DNA from: Galeopsis tetrahit
Taxonomy: Eukaryota > Streptophyta > Magnoliopsida > Lamiales > Lamiaceae
Direction of reading: 5' to 3'
NCBI GenBank assembly: GCA_963675135.1
Contig: OY776121.1
Coordinates: forward strand, 63,814,265 to 63,878,264
DNA length: 64,000 nucleotides
Shown piece by piece: positions 22,159 to 32,538 of this stretch. The notes beneath the pieces were generated by a model. The model saw only the letters and a program-made list of their open reading frames with translations, made no database searches and had not been told where the DNA came from. The first letter of the stretch is position 1, and the number at the start of each line of letters is the position of its first letter. The position numbers and the translations under genes were made by a program.

Positions 22159-23596
22159 TGTTGGGATATAAATTCACCCTAAGCCCCACTTGATGTTAGA
22201 ATAATTTTGATGGCCAAAACACTTAGAGTTTATAAATGTAATAGGATCAGCTGACTTTGTATAGAACAACTTAGACTAGTCTTGTGTGATCAACTATATA
22301 GATATCAGCTGATCAGCACAGTCCCGGCTTACATGCGCTACCTCAAGATGAGAAGAGTAGAAGACATGAAGACTAGGAGATCCTTGAAGACCAGTTAAGT
22401 AAGGTGCTTGTATACCTACTTAACTGATGGAGTCCCAGATTGAAGATGGCCTAAAGCAGGACAAAGAACTGCCAGATCAGAAGAGTTTTACTCTTCTGAT
22501 ATCAAAAGACAGAAGACACAAGGCCAGAAGAGTAGTCAGAAGACTAGAAGTTCAGATCAGAAGACTATGTGTTCTTCCAGGACTCGGCTGATTCCAAAGT
22601 CATCTTGCAGTTTAAACAAAGACCTACCTTATTTAGAAGATTGACATGATCCCAGGATTGAAGCAATCAAGCGACTGGAATCAAGGAATCAAGCCATTAT
22701 GGAAAGATTGCCCCAACGGCTAGTTGCAAGCAATCACCACTATAAATACAAGAGGATGAGAAATCACAAGCACGAAGTCACAACGAGAGAATTCAACAAG
22801 TCTAGCAAGCAATCAAGCTAAAGTCATATTGTCCCAAGAGTTCTCAAAGAGCCAGAATCCATTAGATTATCCATAGCTCTTAAGTGATTTCTATCCAACC
22901 CATAAGAACCTGAAACCTGTTCATATTGTATATCATTTGTTTTAGGCAAAGTGATTAAGCAAATTATAAGCTTGAATCACTAGTTGGATACACTTCAAAA
23001 TCCCCCAAACCCTCTCCGAAAGGTTAAAGTTTTTGAAACCCTCAAAGTGCAAGTGCTTACAATCACTTGTGGAGACCGTAGCTGTTAGGACGGCTCAGAT
23101 CTCAAAGTCCTATCCTTGGGACTATAAAGGTCAAGACCCTTGTAATTTGCAGTAAATTAAATGGATTAAATATCACGTTAGGACGTGAGAGTGGACGTAG
23201 GATCGTATATCCGAACCACTATAAACCTGGTGTTATTTACTTATTGCACTTTACATTCTGTCATTTCATTAACTATTATATAGTGCATACTGTGATTTCA
23301 ATATTCTTCAAAACAAGGCCACAGCTTTCAAACCAGCATCAGCTGAGTACTTTCATTAAAGAAAACAAGTTAAACACTTTCACAAGAAACAAAAGAACGA
23401 GTCTAAACAAGGCCTACCATAATTCCGCATATAACCTCCTCTATCAGATCACTATAGTCATTTGGACCAGCAGACTTGTAGTCCAGTTGACATAGCAATC
23501 AGAAGAGGTTCCCAACTCTCTTGAAAAAGTTTTAAAGTCTATTCACCCCTCCCCTCTAGACTTTAATCCCATTCACTACTCGTTCAGGGACCAACA
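22159..23596 (+). repeat. 5' LTR of B1 (1438 bp)
   Basis: Starts TGTTGGGATATAAATTC and ends TTCAGGGACCAACA, followed by the PBS. It carries a perfect MSA match CCCAACGGCTA (22712-22722), TATAAATA (22741-22748), one CAAGTG...CACTTG repeat near 23050 and the hairpin TCACGTTAGGACGTGA (23173-23188). Compared with the 3' LTR it has an extra segment of about 20 bp near 22540 and lacks a duplicated MSA box. Confidence 0.96.
22712..22748 (+). promoter_or_regulatory. B1 LTR promoter: MSA box plus TATA
   Basis: CCCAACGGCTA fits YCYAACGGYYA fully. TATAAATA follows after 18 bp. In the 3' LTR the MSA box is doubled (41606-41616 and 41623-41633) before TATAAACA (41652-41659). Confidence 0.65.
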
Positions 23597-23598
23597 AG

Positions 23599-23610
23599 TG
23601 GTATCAGAGC
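23599..23610 (+). other. Primer binding site of B1 (tRNA-iMet)
   Basis: TGGTATCAGAGC lies two bases after the 5' LTR and is complementary to the 3' end of plant initiator methionine tRNA. It primes minus-strand DNA synthesis. Confidence 0.93.
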
Positions 23611-23727
23611 AGTGGTTCTAACGGACTACTGTCTCTAGATTATCAGAAGACTTGAGGGAGTCTCTCTGTAGTCCTCTTGAACAGATCTTTTTCTTTTGAA
23701 AAACTTGTTTTCGAAAACTCATACAGC

Positions 23728-26133
23728 ATGAGTGCTAATATGCGTAAGTTGCCTAAGTTTTCAGTGGAGGATTATGATTACTGGAAGATCAGGATGAGGA
23801 AGAATCTCACATCAGTCCACTACAAGATGTGGTCAGTAATCACCGAAGGCCCAATCACCATCATGGCAGTCAACACTGCAAATGGTGATCCAGAAGTTCC
23901 AGTTGGAGAACTAGCCCCCAAGCCGATGAAGGACCTCACACCAGAAGAGATGAAGCAGTCAAATCTTGACAGCATTGCTCAAGATTACATCATGCAAACT
24001 CTTCCAAATGAGTACATTGCAAAGGTAATCAATTGTGAAACAGCTAAGGAAATGTGGGATGCTCTAGCACTCCTCTGTGAAGGAACCGAGCTGATTAAGG
24101 AGAGCAAGTTGACAACAGCAGTCAAGAAGTTTGAACATTTCAAAATGCAACCAGAAGAGTCTATTGATCAACTAGACAATATATTTACCAAGATCATCAA
24201 TGAGATAGAATCTCTGGGCAAGAAATATACAAATAGAGAGAAAAATCTAAAGATATTAGACTCTCTAACCAAGAAATGGAGACTCAAGAAGACCATCATC
24301 AAAGATACTCAAGATATCAAGGAGTGGTCTGCACAGACTCTATTTCAGAATCTAAAAGCCCATGAATATGATCTTGAAAGAGAAGAAAACTCAGAAAATG
24401 ATGAACCTATTGCTACTCCATCTACATCCAAGACTGTAGCTTTCAAGGCAGCAAATACAAAAGCTGCAAGCACCTCATCTGGCAAGACCTCTCTGAAAAC
24501 AGAAGACTGTGAAGGATCAGACATGAGTCTGAAGGAACAAATGGCTCTTATGATCAAGAGATTCGAAAGGATGAACACTCTCAACAACAAATATAGAAAG
24601 TTCTATAGAAACTACAAAGATAGAAGAGCAAGTTCACCCTCCAGAGGTTCCAGAGAAAGAACACCAGAAAGACATCCTAGAAAGGATGTGGAGTCATCTG
24701 ACAGCCGAGGCTCCAGAAAAAGAGATGCCACACCTCCAAGGAAAGGCAATTCAAATCAAAAGCCTGGAGCATGCTTCAATTGTCGTAAACCAGGACACTA
24801 TGTCTATGAATGCCCTGAGCTGGATGACAAAGAAGAAAGAAGGCCAAGGAGAGACAGAAGAAATTCAGATAAGCAAGCAATGCTGACTGAAGAATCTGAA
24901 TATCAAAGTGATGAACTTCCTACATCACCAGACTGTCAAATCTACTCAGATGATTCAGACGATCTAGCTATGATGGCCATAGGAGAAAATGAGGTAAATT
25001 CTTACACTACTACTTTCCATTCACCTATTTTCTCACAAACAGATGACATAAACTCATCTGAAGGCGAATCAGAAGACACCTATTATCAATCGTTAAGAAA
25101 GGTAAAAGGTGATCTGGATATTGCCACTAGAGCCTTTATAGAAGTGGAAGAGGAGAATAAGGATTTAAGGAAAGAAATTGCTAGGTTGAAAAAGGTTAAG
25201 TTTGATAACACCCCTGAGTTAGTCACCATGAATGAGAGGCTGACCAAAGAAGTGGAACTTCTTAAGGAAGAAAATACCACAACAACTCAGTTGTATGAGG
25301 GGATGTTAGAAACTCAAGCCTTAGAAACCAAGGAATTTCGTATACTACAATCTAAGTTCGATGATCTCTTCCAAGCACACAAGCTCTTAGAAAAGGAGAA
25401 GGAATGCCTAGATCAAAAGATATCAGAATTCAGTAAAGCCTCGACTACTATTGAAAGTATCTCTGAATATTATAGATCAAATGGCAATAAGATGGGTTTA
25501 GGCTATGAACTTAATCCATCAACATCCTCTCCAGCTGGGGGTAGTACACCTAACAAGTGCACTACTCAGACACATGAACAGGGTGAGTGTTCTAAACACA
25601 ATGAACTCAATATGAACCAAAAGGCATCTGTACCAACTAAGGCTAACTATTCCAACACCAAAAATGGTAAAAGAAAAGTTAACCCCAAACCTATACAGAG
25701 GAACAGCAAACAACCTAGACCATCTCGTCTGAGACAGTCTCAGCTGTATGCTGCTCCAGCCAAGAAGAAGAAATCTTCTTCAAAAAAACCTGTCCTCTTT
25801 GCACCCCCTATCTCTTATGATATTGTGAGAACAGAAGAGTATGGTCCATATAATCGTGTGCATCGACCAGCTAATGCACCCAGGCCGAATGTAACTAGTC
25901 AAAAGATATTGTATGTTCACTCCTATAAAGGAAAACCATTTGACTATTACTTAGCTGCCACAAACAACAAATCAGATCAGTCCAAGGTGTTAACTGGTAA
26001 GATTTGGTTCTGTGATGCCCGAGGGAAACAACTCAAGTGCTCAAGGTTGTTCAAACGACCAATGTATATGTGGGTTCCCAAGGGTAGTACTAACACCCAA
26101 GGACCCAAAACAAAATGGGTACCTAAGACTTAA
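23728..26133 (+). CDS. gag: B1 gag, intact
   Basis: Open from ATG 23728 (MSANMRKLPKFS) to TAA 26131-26133, 801 codons. The open frame extends slightly upstream without an ATG, and B2 has the ATG at the equivalent place. The N-terminal UBN2-type gag domain includes YDYWKIRM and QPEESIDQLDNIF. The zinc knuckle CFNCRKPGHYVYECP lies near residue 350. Acidic Ser/Asp-rich and coiled-coil-like regions follow (about residues 400-600), then a basic tail ending in KWVPKT. Gag forms the particle and packages RNA. Pol continues in the same frame right after the TAA, so stop readthrough or splicing would be needed to make Gag-Pol. Confidence 0.94.
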   Translation: MSANMRKLPKFSVEDYDYWKIRMRKNLTSVHYKMWSVITEGPITIMAVNTANGDPEVPVGELAPKPMKDLTPEEMKQSNLDSIAQDYIMQTLPNEYIAKVINCETAKEMWDALALLCEGTELIKESKLTTAVKKFEHFKMQPEESIDQLDNIFTKIINEIESLGKKYTNREKNLKILDSLTKKWRLKKTIIKDTQDIKEWSAQTLFQNLKAHEYDLEREENSENDEPIATPSTSKTVAFKAANTKAASTSSGKTSLKTEDCEGSDMSLKEQMALMIKRFERMNTLNNKYRKFYRNYKDRRASSPSRGSRERTPERHPRKDVESSDSRGSRKRDATPPRKGNSNQKPGACFNCRKPGHYVYECPELDDKEERRPRRDRRNSDKQAMLTEESEYQSDELPTSPDCQIYSDDSDDLAMMAIGENEVNSYTTTFHSPIFSQTDDINSSEGESEDTYYQSLRKVKGDLDIATRAFIEVEEENKDLRKEIARLKKVKFDNTPELVTMNERLTKEVELLKEENTTTTQLYEGMLETQALETKEFRILQSKFDDLFQAHKLLEKEKECLDQKISEFSKASTTIESISEYYRSNGNKMGLGYELNPSTSSPAGGSTPNKCTTQTHEQGECSKHNELNMNQKASVPTKANYSNTKNGKRKVNPKPIQRNSKQPRPSRLRQSQLYAAPAKKKKSSSKKPVLFAPPISYDIVRTEEYGPYNRVHRPANAPRPNVTSQKILYVHSYKGKPFDYYLAATNNKSDQSKVLTGKIWFCDARGKQLKCSRLFKRPMYMWVPKGSTNTQGPKTKWVPKT

Positions 26134-26697
26134 CCTTTCTTGCAGGAAAGGAGGGACCTATACAGAAAAGGAGGTCTAGTAGGAGAGATATGGTACATAG
26201 ATAGTGGATGCTCAACCCATATGACTGGAACCAAAGACCTGCTGACCAACTACACAGAAAAGAAAGGTCCAAAAGTCTTCTTTGGTGATAACGCGCACGG
26301 TAACACAAAAGGATATGGCACCCTTAGAAATGGTGACATTGAGGTACATGATGTATCATATATAGAAGGTCTTAAGTTTAATTTATTATCTTTTCTCATT
26401 TTTGTGACACTGGTTATTCAGTTAAATTCTCTAAAGATGAATGTCTCATAAGTGATAAAAGAACAAAACAAAACCTTCTAACAGGATCTAGAAAGGGAAG
26501 TATGTATCTTGCAAATTGGAACAGCTGTCCTAAGGATACATGTCTGCTTGTGAAAAGCCCTAAAGATGTCAGCTGGCTATGGCACAAACGTCTTAGTCAT
26601 CTGAACTTTAAGACTCTGAACAAGTTAGCAAGGGAATCCTTAGTTGATGGTCTGCCTAATGAACTCTACTGTAAAGATCAGGTCTGTGATGCATGTC

Positions 26698-28140
26698 TGT
26701 TGGTCCCTGAGACGAGTGTAAGATCAGCTGACTTGATGTCTGCTGATTGTGTGGAAAATAAACTAACTCTTCAAAGTAACTAGTCCGTTGATTTCACTAG
26801 GGGCCTAGGACTAGTTAGTCGACTGATTAATTACTTATCAGAGTTAGGTGCGGAATTGTAGTGTGCCCATAAATATTATACTCGTCTATTGTTTTAAATA
26901 CAGTGTGTAAAACATTTTATGCACAAATATGTATGTAAAGACTTGAAATGTAAAGTGCAGAATGTAAATAACACATTGATTTATAGTGGTTCGGATATAC
27001 GTTCCTACGTCCACTCTCACGTCCTAACGTGATGTTTAATCCCTTTAATTTACCCAAAATTACAAGGGCCTTGTCCTTTATAGTCCCAAGGGTAGGACTT
27101 TGAGATCTGAGCGGTCCTAACGGCTACGGTCTCCACAAGTGATTGTAAGCACTTGCACTTGAACTCCACAAGTGATTATAGAGCACTTGGACTCTTTACA
27201 GTGATAAACACTCAACTTGACTTCTAAGGTTTTATGGTAGAAGGTGGGTTTTGTGTATATGAACTAGGTGAGAATTTCCCTTACAATCTGTTTTAGCCTC
27301 ATGCTAGGATTGGGAAATTCTCTCTAAGCTATGGATATATATGAGTGGTTGCACTGGCTTAGATGGTATGAGTTCACTCACTGGGGATGAGGTGATGCGT
27401 GTTGAATCTTCATGAATGATCTTCTTGAGCTCTTCTTATTTCTGGACTTTATGAACTTTGCTCGACCTCTGCATCTCACACCTCTTCTCTCCAAATGATG
27501 TAAGAACTGAACTCATTTATATAGTGTTGAGTTTGAATGTTACCGTTGGATGATGGTATTCAAAACTCCACTAATTCGGGAATTGACAATCTCTTGATAT
27601 GATATGATTGAATATTACCATTGTCATGTAATTTCAATCATATCTTTGACTTTCCTTTCTTGTGCACATATCTTGTCAATCCTTGATTTCAGCTGTGATT
27701 GGTCTTCCTTTAATCGTGTAAGAAGACTTCTACTCTGCTGGTAAGAAGACTTCACTCTGCTGGTAAGAAGACTTCACTCTGCTGGTAAGAAGACTTCTAC
27801 TCTGCTGGTAAGAAGACTTCTACTCTGCTGTCTTTACTCAGCTGTCTTTACACAGCTGCTGTTTCTTCTCAGCTGCTGTCTTTACTCTGCTGTCTTTACT
27901 CAGCTGGTTGTCAGATGACTTCTACTCAGCTAATGTAAGACGACTTCTACTCAGCTGATGTAAGATGACTTCTGGTCTTGGTCTTCTCTTCTCTTCTTGA
28001 GCATTGACATGTCTTCTCTTCTAACCAGAGTCCTATCTATTACAAGATGTATAATAAAGTTGTCTATACAATACAACTTATCCTATTACATGATTGATTT
28101 GGTTTATCAAAACTAAACTAAGGATATTCATATCCCAACA
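26698..28140 (-). repeat. C array LTR 1 (1443 bp; 3' LTR in element sense)
   Basis: Family C LTR in reverse orientation. It lacks one 31-bp CAAGTG...CACTTG repeat present in LTRs 2 and 3, and has at least one substitution relative to LTR 2 (near 26848). On the minus strand the MSA-like box (27540-27550) and TATATAAA (27516-27523) are 16 bp apart. Confidence 0.94.
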
Positions 28141-28876
28141 ATTTCCCCCTTTTTGATATAACCAAATCATCTAACACTAACTGAAGCAATAAAGAACAGA
28201 CAGTGCTAGAGTCCATATAATAGTGCAGAAGAGTAAAAATAGAAGGCTTTTGTATGAGGACAATGAGAAGTTGTCATCAGATGAAATAACTAGATGTTAT
28301 CTCCAAAAGCTAAAAAGATGAGTTTTATTAATATTGCACTTTACAAGCACGGACTCACCTAATCAGCTATTACAAAGGTCTTCTTATCTACTCTTCAGCT
28401 GATATGTTGCAAATCAGACGACTTCCAATTAAGCTCTTCTTGTCTTCAGGTCTTCTAACAACTTGATCATCTTGATCTCCTCTTCTTGCTCATACGCGTG
28501 TAAATCCAAGTAGGGCTAGAACTCAGTTGAACTGAAGTTCCCCCTTAGTTGTTGACCTGTTCTTAACACACAATAATCCAAATACATGCAAGTATGATTT
28601 TTATGAAAACAGAATGCATGCAAAATAGTTTTTAAAAAATGGATCTATTCAAGTGACCATTGAAAACAGTAAAACGTGTTTTTGATGGCTCAAACGATGG
28701 AATTTGGCCAAAAAGCATTACACATCACTGCATAGCAGTGAGTTCGATTTAAAACATCAATTCCACTTTAAAAAGTGTACTCACACGCTAAATTCTGAAA
28801 ATAACAGAAAAGTGCAGATTTTCGAAAATAAAAAATCAAAGCAATGGTCTTTTGAACACACGGCTCTGATACCACT
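28141..28876 (-). other. C interior copy 1, 736 bp, non-coding
   Basis: Bounded on the plus strand by the complement of the PPT (28141-28154) and of the PBS (gctctgatacca, 28863-28874). I see no coding region; a 61-codon open stretch crossing into the LTR has no protein-like features. Confidence 0.9.
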
Positions 28877-30350
28877 TGTTGGTCCCTGAGACGAGTGTAA
28901 GATCAGCTGACTTGATGTCTGCTGATTGTGTGGAAAATAAACTAACTCTTCAAAGTAACTAGTCCGTTGATTTCACTAGGGGCCTAGGACTAGTTAGTCG
29001 ACTGATTAATTACTTATCGGAGTTAGGTGCGGAATTGTAGTGTGCCCATAAATATTATACTCGTCTATTGTTTTAAATACAGTGTGTAAAACATTTTATG
29101 CACAAATATGTATGTAAAGACTTGAAATGTAAAGTGCAGAATGTAAATAACACATTGATTTATAGTGGTTCGGATATACGTTCCTACGTCCACTCTCACG
29201 TCCTAACGTGATGTTTAATCCCTTTAATTTACCCAAAATTACAAGGGCCTTGTCCTTTATAGTCCCAAGGGTAGGACTTTGAGATCTGAGCGGTCCTAAC
29301 GGCTACGGTCTCCACAAGTGATTGTAAGCACTTGCACTTCCCCCACAAGTGATTGTAAGCACTTGCACTTGAACTCCACAAGTGATTATAGAGCACTTGG
29401 ACTCTTTACAGTGATAAACACTCAACTTGACTTCTAAGGTTTTATGGTAGAAGGTGGGTTTTGTGTATATGAACTAGGTGAGAATTTCCCTTACAATCTG
29501 TTTTAGCCTCATGCTAGGATTGGGAAATTCTCTCTAAGCTATGGATATATATGAGTGGTTGCACTGGCTTAGATGGTATGAGTTCACTCACTGGGGATGA
29601 GGTGATGCGTGTTGAATCTTCATGAATGATCTTCTTGAGCTCTTCTTATTTCTGGACTTTATGAACTTTGCTCGACCTCTGCATCTCACACCTCTTCTCT
29701 CCAAATGATGTAAGAACTGAACTCATTTATATAGTGTTGAGTTTGAATGTTACCGTTGGATGATGGTATTCAAAACTCCACTAATTCGGGAATTGACAAT
29801 CTCTTGATATGATATGATTGAATATTACCATTGTCATGTAATTTCAATCATATCTTTGACTTTCCTTTCTTGTGCACATATCTTGTCAATCCTTGATTTC
29901 AGCTGTGATTGGTCTTCCTTTAATCGTGTAAGAAGACTTCTACTCTGCTGGTAAGAAGACTTCACTCTGCTGGTAAGAAGACTTCACTCTGCTGGTAAGA
30001 AGACTTCTACTCTGCTGGTAAGAAGACTTCTACTCTGCTGTCTTTACTCAGCTGTCTTTACACAGCTGCTGTTTCTTCTCAGCTGCTGTCTTTACTCTGC
30101 TGTCTTTACTCAGCTGGTTGTCAGATGACTTCTACTCAGCTAATGTAAGACGACTTCTACTCAGCTGATGTAAGATGACTTCTGGTCTTGGTCTTCTCTT
30201 CTCTTCTTGAGCATTGACATGTCTTCTCTTCTAACCAGAGTCCTATCTATTACAAGATGTATAATAAAGTTGTCTATACAATACAACTTATCCTATTACA
30301 TGATTGATTTGGTTTATCAAAACTAAACTAAGGATATTCATATCCCAACA
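28877..30350 (-). repeat. C array LTR 2 (1474 bp; middle)
   Basis: Full family C LTR shared by the two interiors. It has three CAAGTG...CACTTG repeats and five GTAAGAAGACTTC-type units. It is flanked by PBS on one side and PPT on the other, as expected for a shared LTR in a tandem array. Confidence 0.94.
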
Positions 30351-31086
30351 ATTTCCCCCTTTTTGATATAACCAAATCATCTAACACTAACTGAAGCAAT
30401 AAAGAACAGACAGTGCTAGAGTCCATATAATAGTGCAGAAGAGTAAAAATAGAAGGCTTTTGTATGAGGACAATGAGAAGTTGTCATCAGATGAAATAAC
30501 TAGATGTTATCTCCAAAAGCTAAAAAGATGAGTTTTATTAATATTGCACTTTACAAGCACGGACTCACCTAATCAGCTATTACAAAGGTCTTCTTATCTA
30601 CTCTTCAGCTGATATGTTGCAAATCAGACGACTTCCAATTAAGCTCTTCTTGTCTTCAGGTCTTCTAACAACTTGATCATCTTGATCTCCTCTTCTTGCT
30701 CATACGCGTGTAAATCCAAGTAGGGCTAGAACTCAGTTGAACTGAAGTTCCCCCTTAGTTGTTGACCTGTTCTTAACACACAATAATCCAAATACATGCA
30801 AGTATGATTTTTATGAAAACAGAATGCATGCAAAATAGTTTTTAAAAAATGGATCTATTCAAGTGACCATTGAAAACAGTAAAACGTGTTTTTGATGGCT
30901 CAAACGATGGAATTTGGCCAAAAAGCATTACACATCACTGCATAGCAGTGAGTTCGATTTAAAACATCAATTCCACTTTAAAAAGTGTACTCACACGCTA
31001 AATTCTGAAAATAACAGAAAAGTGCAGATTTTCGAAAATAAAAAATCAAAGCAATGGTCTTTTGAACACACGGCTCTGATACCACT
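30351..31086 (-). other. C interior copy 2, 736 bp, non-coding
   Basis: Same length as 28141-28876 and, on reading, the same sequence, 2210 bp apart. PPT complement at 30351-30364; PBS complement at 31073-31084. Confidence 0.9.
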
Positions 31087-32538
31087 TGTTGGTCCCTGAG
31101 ACGAGTGTAAGATCAGCTGACTTGATGTCTGCTGATTGTGTGGAAAATAAACTAACTCTTCAAAGTAACTAGTCCGTTGATTTCACTAGGGGCCTAGGAC
31201 TAGTTAGTCGACTGATTAATTACTTATCGGAGTTAGGTGCGGAATTGTAGTGTGCCCATAAATATTATACTCGTCTATTGTTTTAAATACAGTGTGTAAA
31301 ACATTTTATGCACAAATATGTATGTAAAGACTTGAAATGTAAAGTGCAGAATGTAAATAACACATTGATTTATAGTGGTTCGGATATACGTTCCTACGTC
31401 CACTCTCACGTCCTAACGTGATGTTTAATCCCTTTAATTTACCCAAAATTACAAGGGCCTTGTCCTTTATAGTCCCAAGGGTAGGACTTTGAGATCTGAG
31501 CGGTCCTAACGGCTACGGTCTCCACAAGTGATTGTAAGCACTTGCACTTCCCCCACAAGTGATTGTAAGCACTTGCACTTGAACTCCACAAGTGATTATA
31601 GAGCACTTGGACTCTTTACAGTGATAAACACTCAACTTGACTTCTAAGGTTTTATGGTAGAAGGTGGGTTTTGTGTATATGAACTAGGTGAGAATTTCCC
31701 TTACAATCTGTTTTAGCCTCATGCTAGGATTGGGAAATTCTCTCTAAGCTATGGATATATATGAGTGGTTGCACTGGCTTAGATGGTATGAGTTCACTCA
31801 CTGGGGATGAGGTGATGCGTGTTGAATCTTCATGAATGATCTTCTTGAGCTCTTCTTATTTCTGGACTTTATGAACTTTGCTCGACCTCTGCATCTCACA
31901 CCTCTTCTCTCCAAATGATGTAAGAACTGAACTCATTTATATAGTGTTGAGTTTGAATGTTACCGTTGGATGATGGTATTCAAAACTCCACTAATTCGGG
32001 AATTGACAATCTCTTGATATGATATGATTGAATATTACCATTGTCATGTAATTTCAATCATATCTTTGACTTTCCTTTCTTGTGCACATATCTTGTCAAT
32101 CCTTGATTTCAGCTGTGATTGGTCTTCCTTTAATCGTGTAAGAAGACTTCTACTCTGCTGGTAAGAAGACTTCACTCTGCTGGTAAGAAGACTTCTACTC
32201 TGCTGGTAAGAAGACTTCTACTCTGCTGTCTTTACTCAGCTGTCTTTACACAGCTGCTGTTTCTTCTCAGCTGCTGTCTTTACTCTGCTGTCTTTACTCA
32301 GCTGGTTGTCAGATGACTTCTACTCAGCTAATGTAAGACGACTTCTACTCAGCTGATGTAAGATGACTTCTGGTCTTGGTCTTCTCTTCTCTTCTTGAGC
32401 ATTGACATGTCTTCTCTTCTAACCAGAGTCCTATCTATTACAAGATGTATAATAAAGTTGTCTATACAATACAACTTATCCTATTACATGATTGATTTGG
32501 TTTATCAAAACTAAACTAAGGATATTCATATCCCAACA
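31087..32538 (-). repeat. C array LTR 3 (1452 bp; 5' LTR in element sense)
   Basis: Like LTR 2 but 22 bp shorter, through loss of one GTAAGAAGACTTCACTCTGCTG unit near 32165. It ends at the atgtc duplication. Confidence 0.94.

Larger units (their letters stand above)
26698..32538 (-). mobile_element. Family C tandem array: LTR-interior-LTR-interior-LTR, in B1 pol
   Basis: A 5841-bp insertion flanked by the perfect duplication atgtc (26693-26697 and 32539-32543). On the minus strand it reads LTR (31087-32538), PBS, 736-bp interior, PPT, LTR (28877-30350), PBS, a second 736-bp interior, PPT, LTR (26698-28140). The interiors look identical and encode no recognisable protein. Each has a 12-nt iMet PBS (TGGTATCAGAGC) and the PPT aaaaagggggaaat, so the unit is a non-autonomous LTR element. 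A single pair of target duplications shows one insertion locus, so the third LTR came from unequal LTR recombination or from insertion of a multimer. Confidence 0.95.

Noticed and set aside
23677..23727. Earlier start for B1 gag at 23677
   Set aside because: That codon is TTG. The first ATG in frame is 23728, and B2 has its ATG at the equivalent place.
28704..28889. Identical 61-codon ORFs at 28704-28889 and 30914-31099
   Set aside because: They are identical because the two C interiors are duplicates. They cross PBS and LTR and have no protein-like features.
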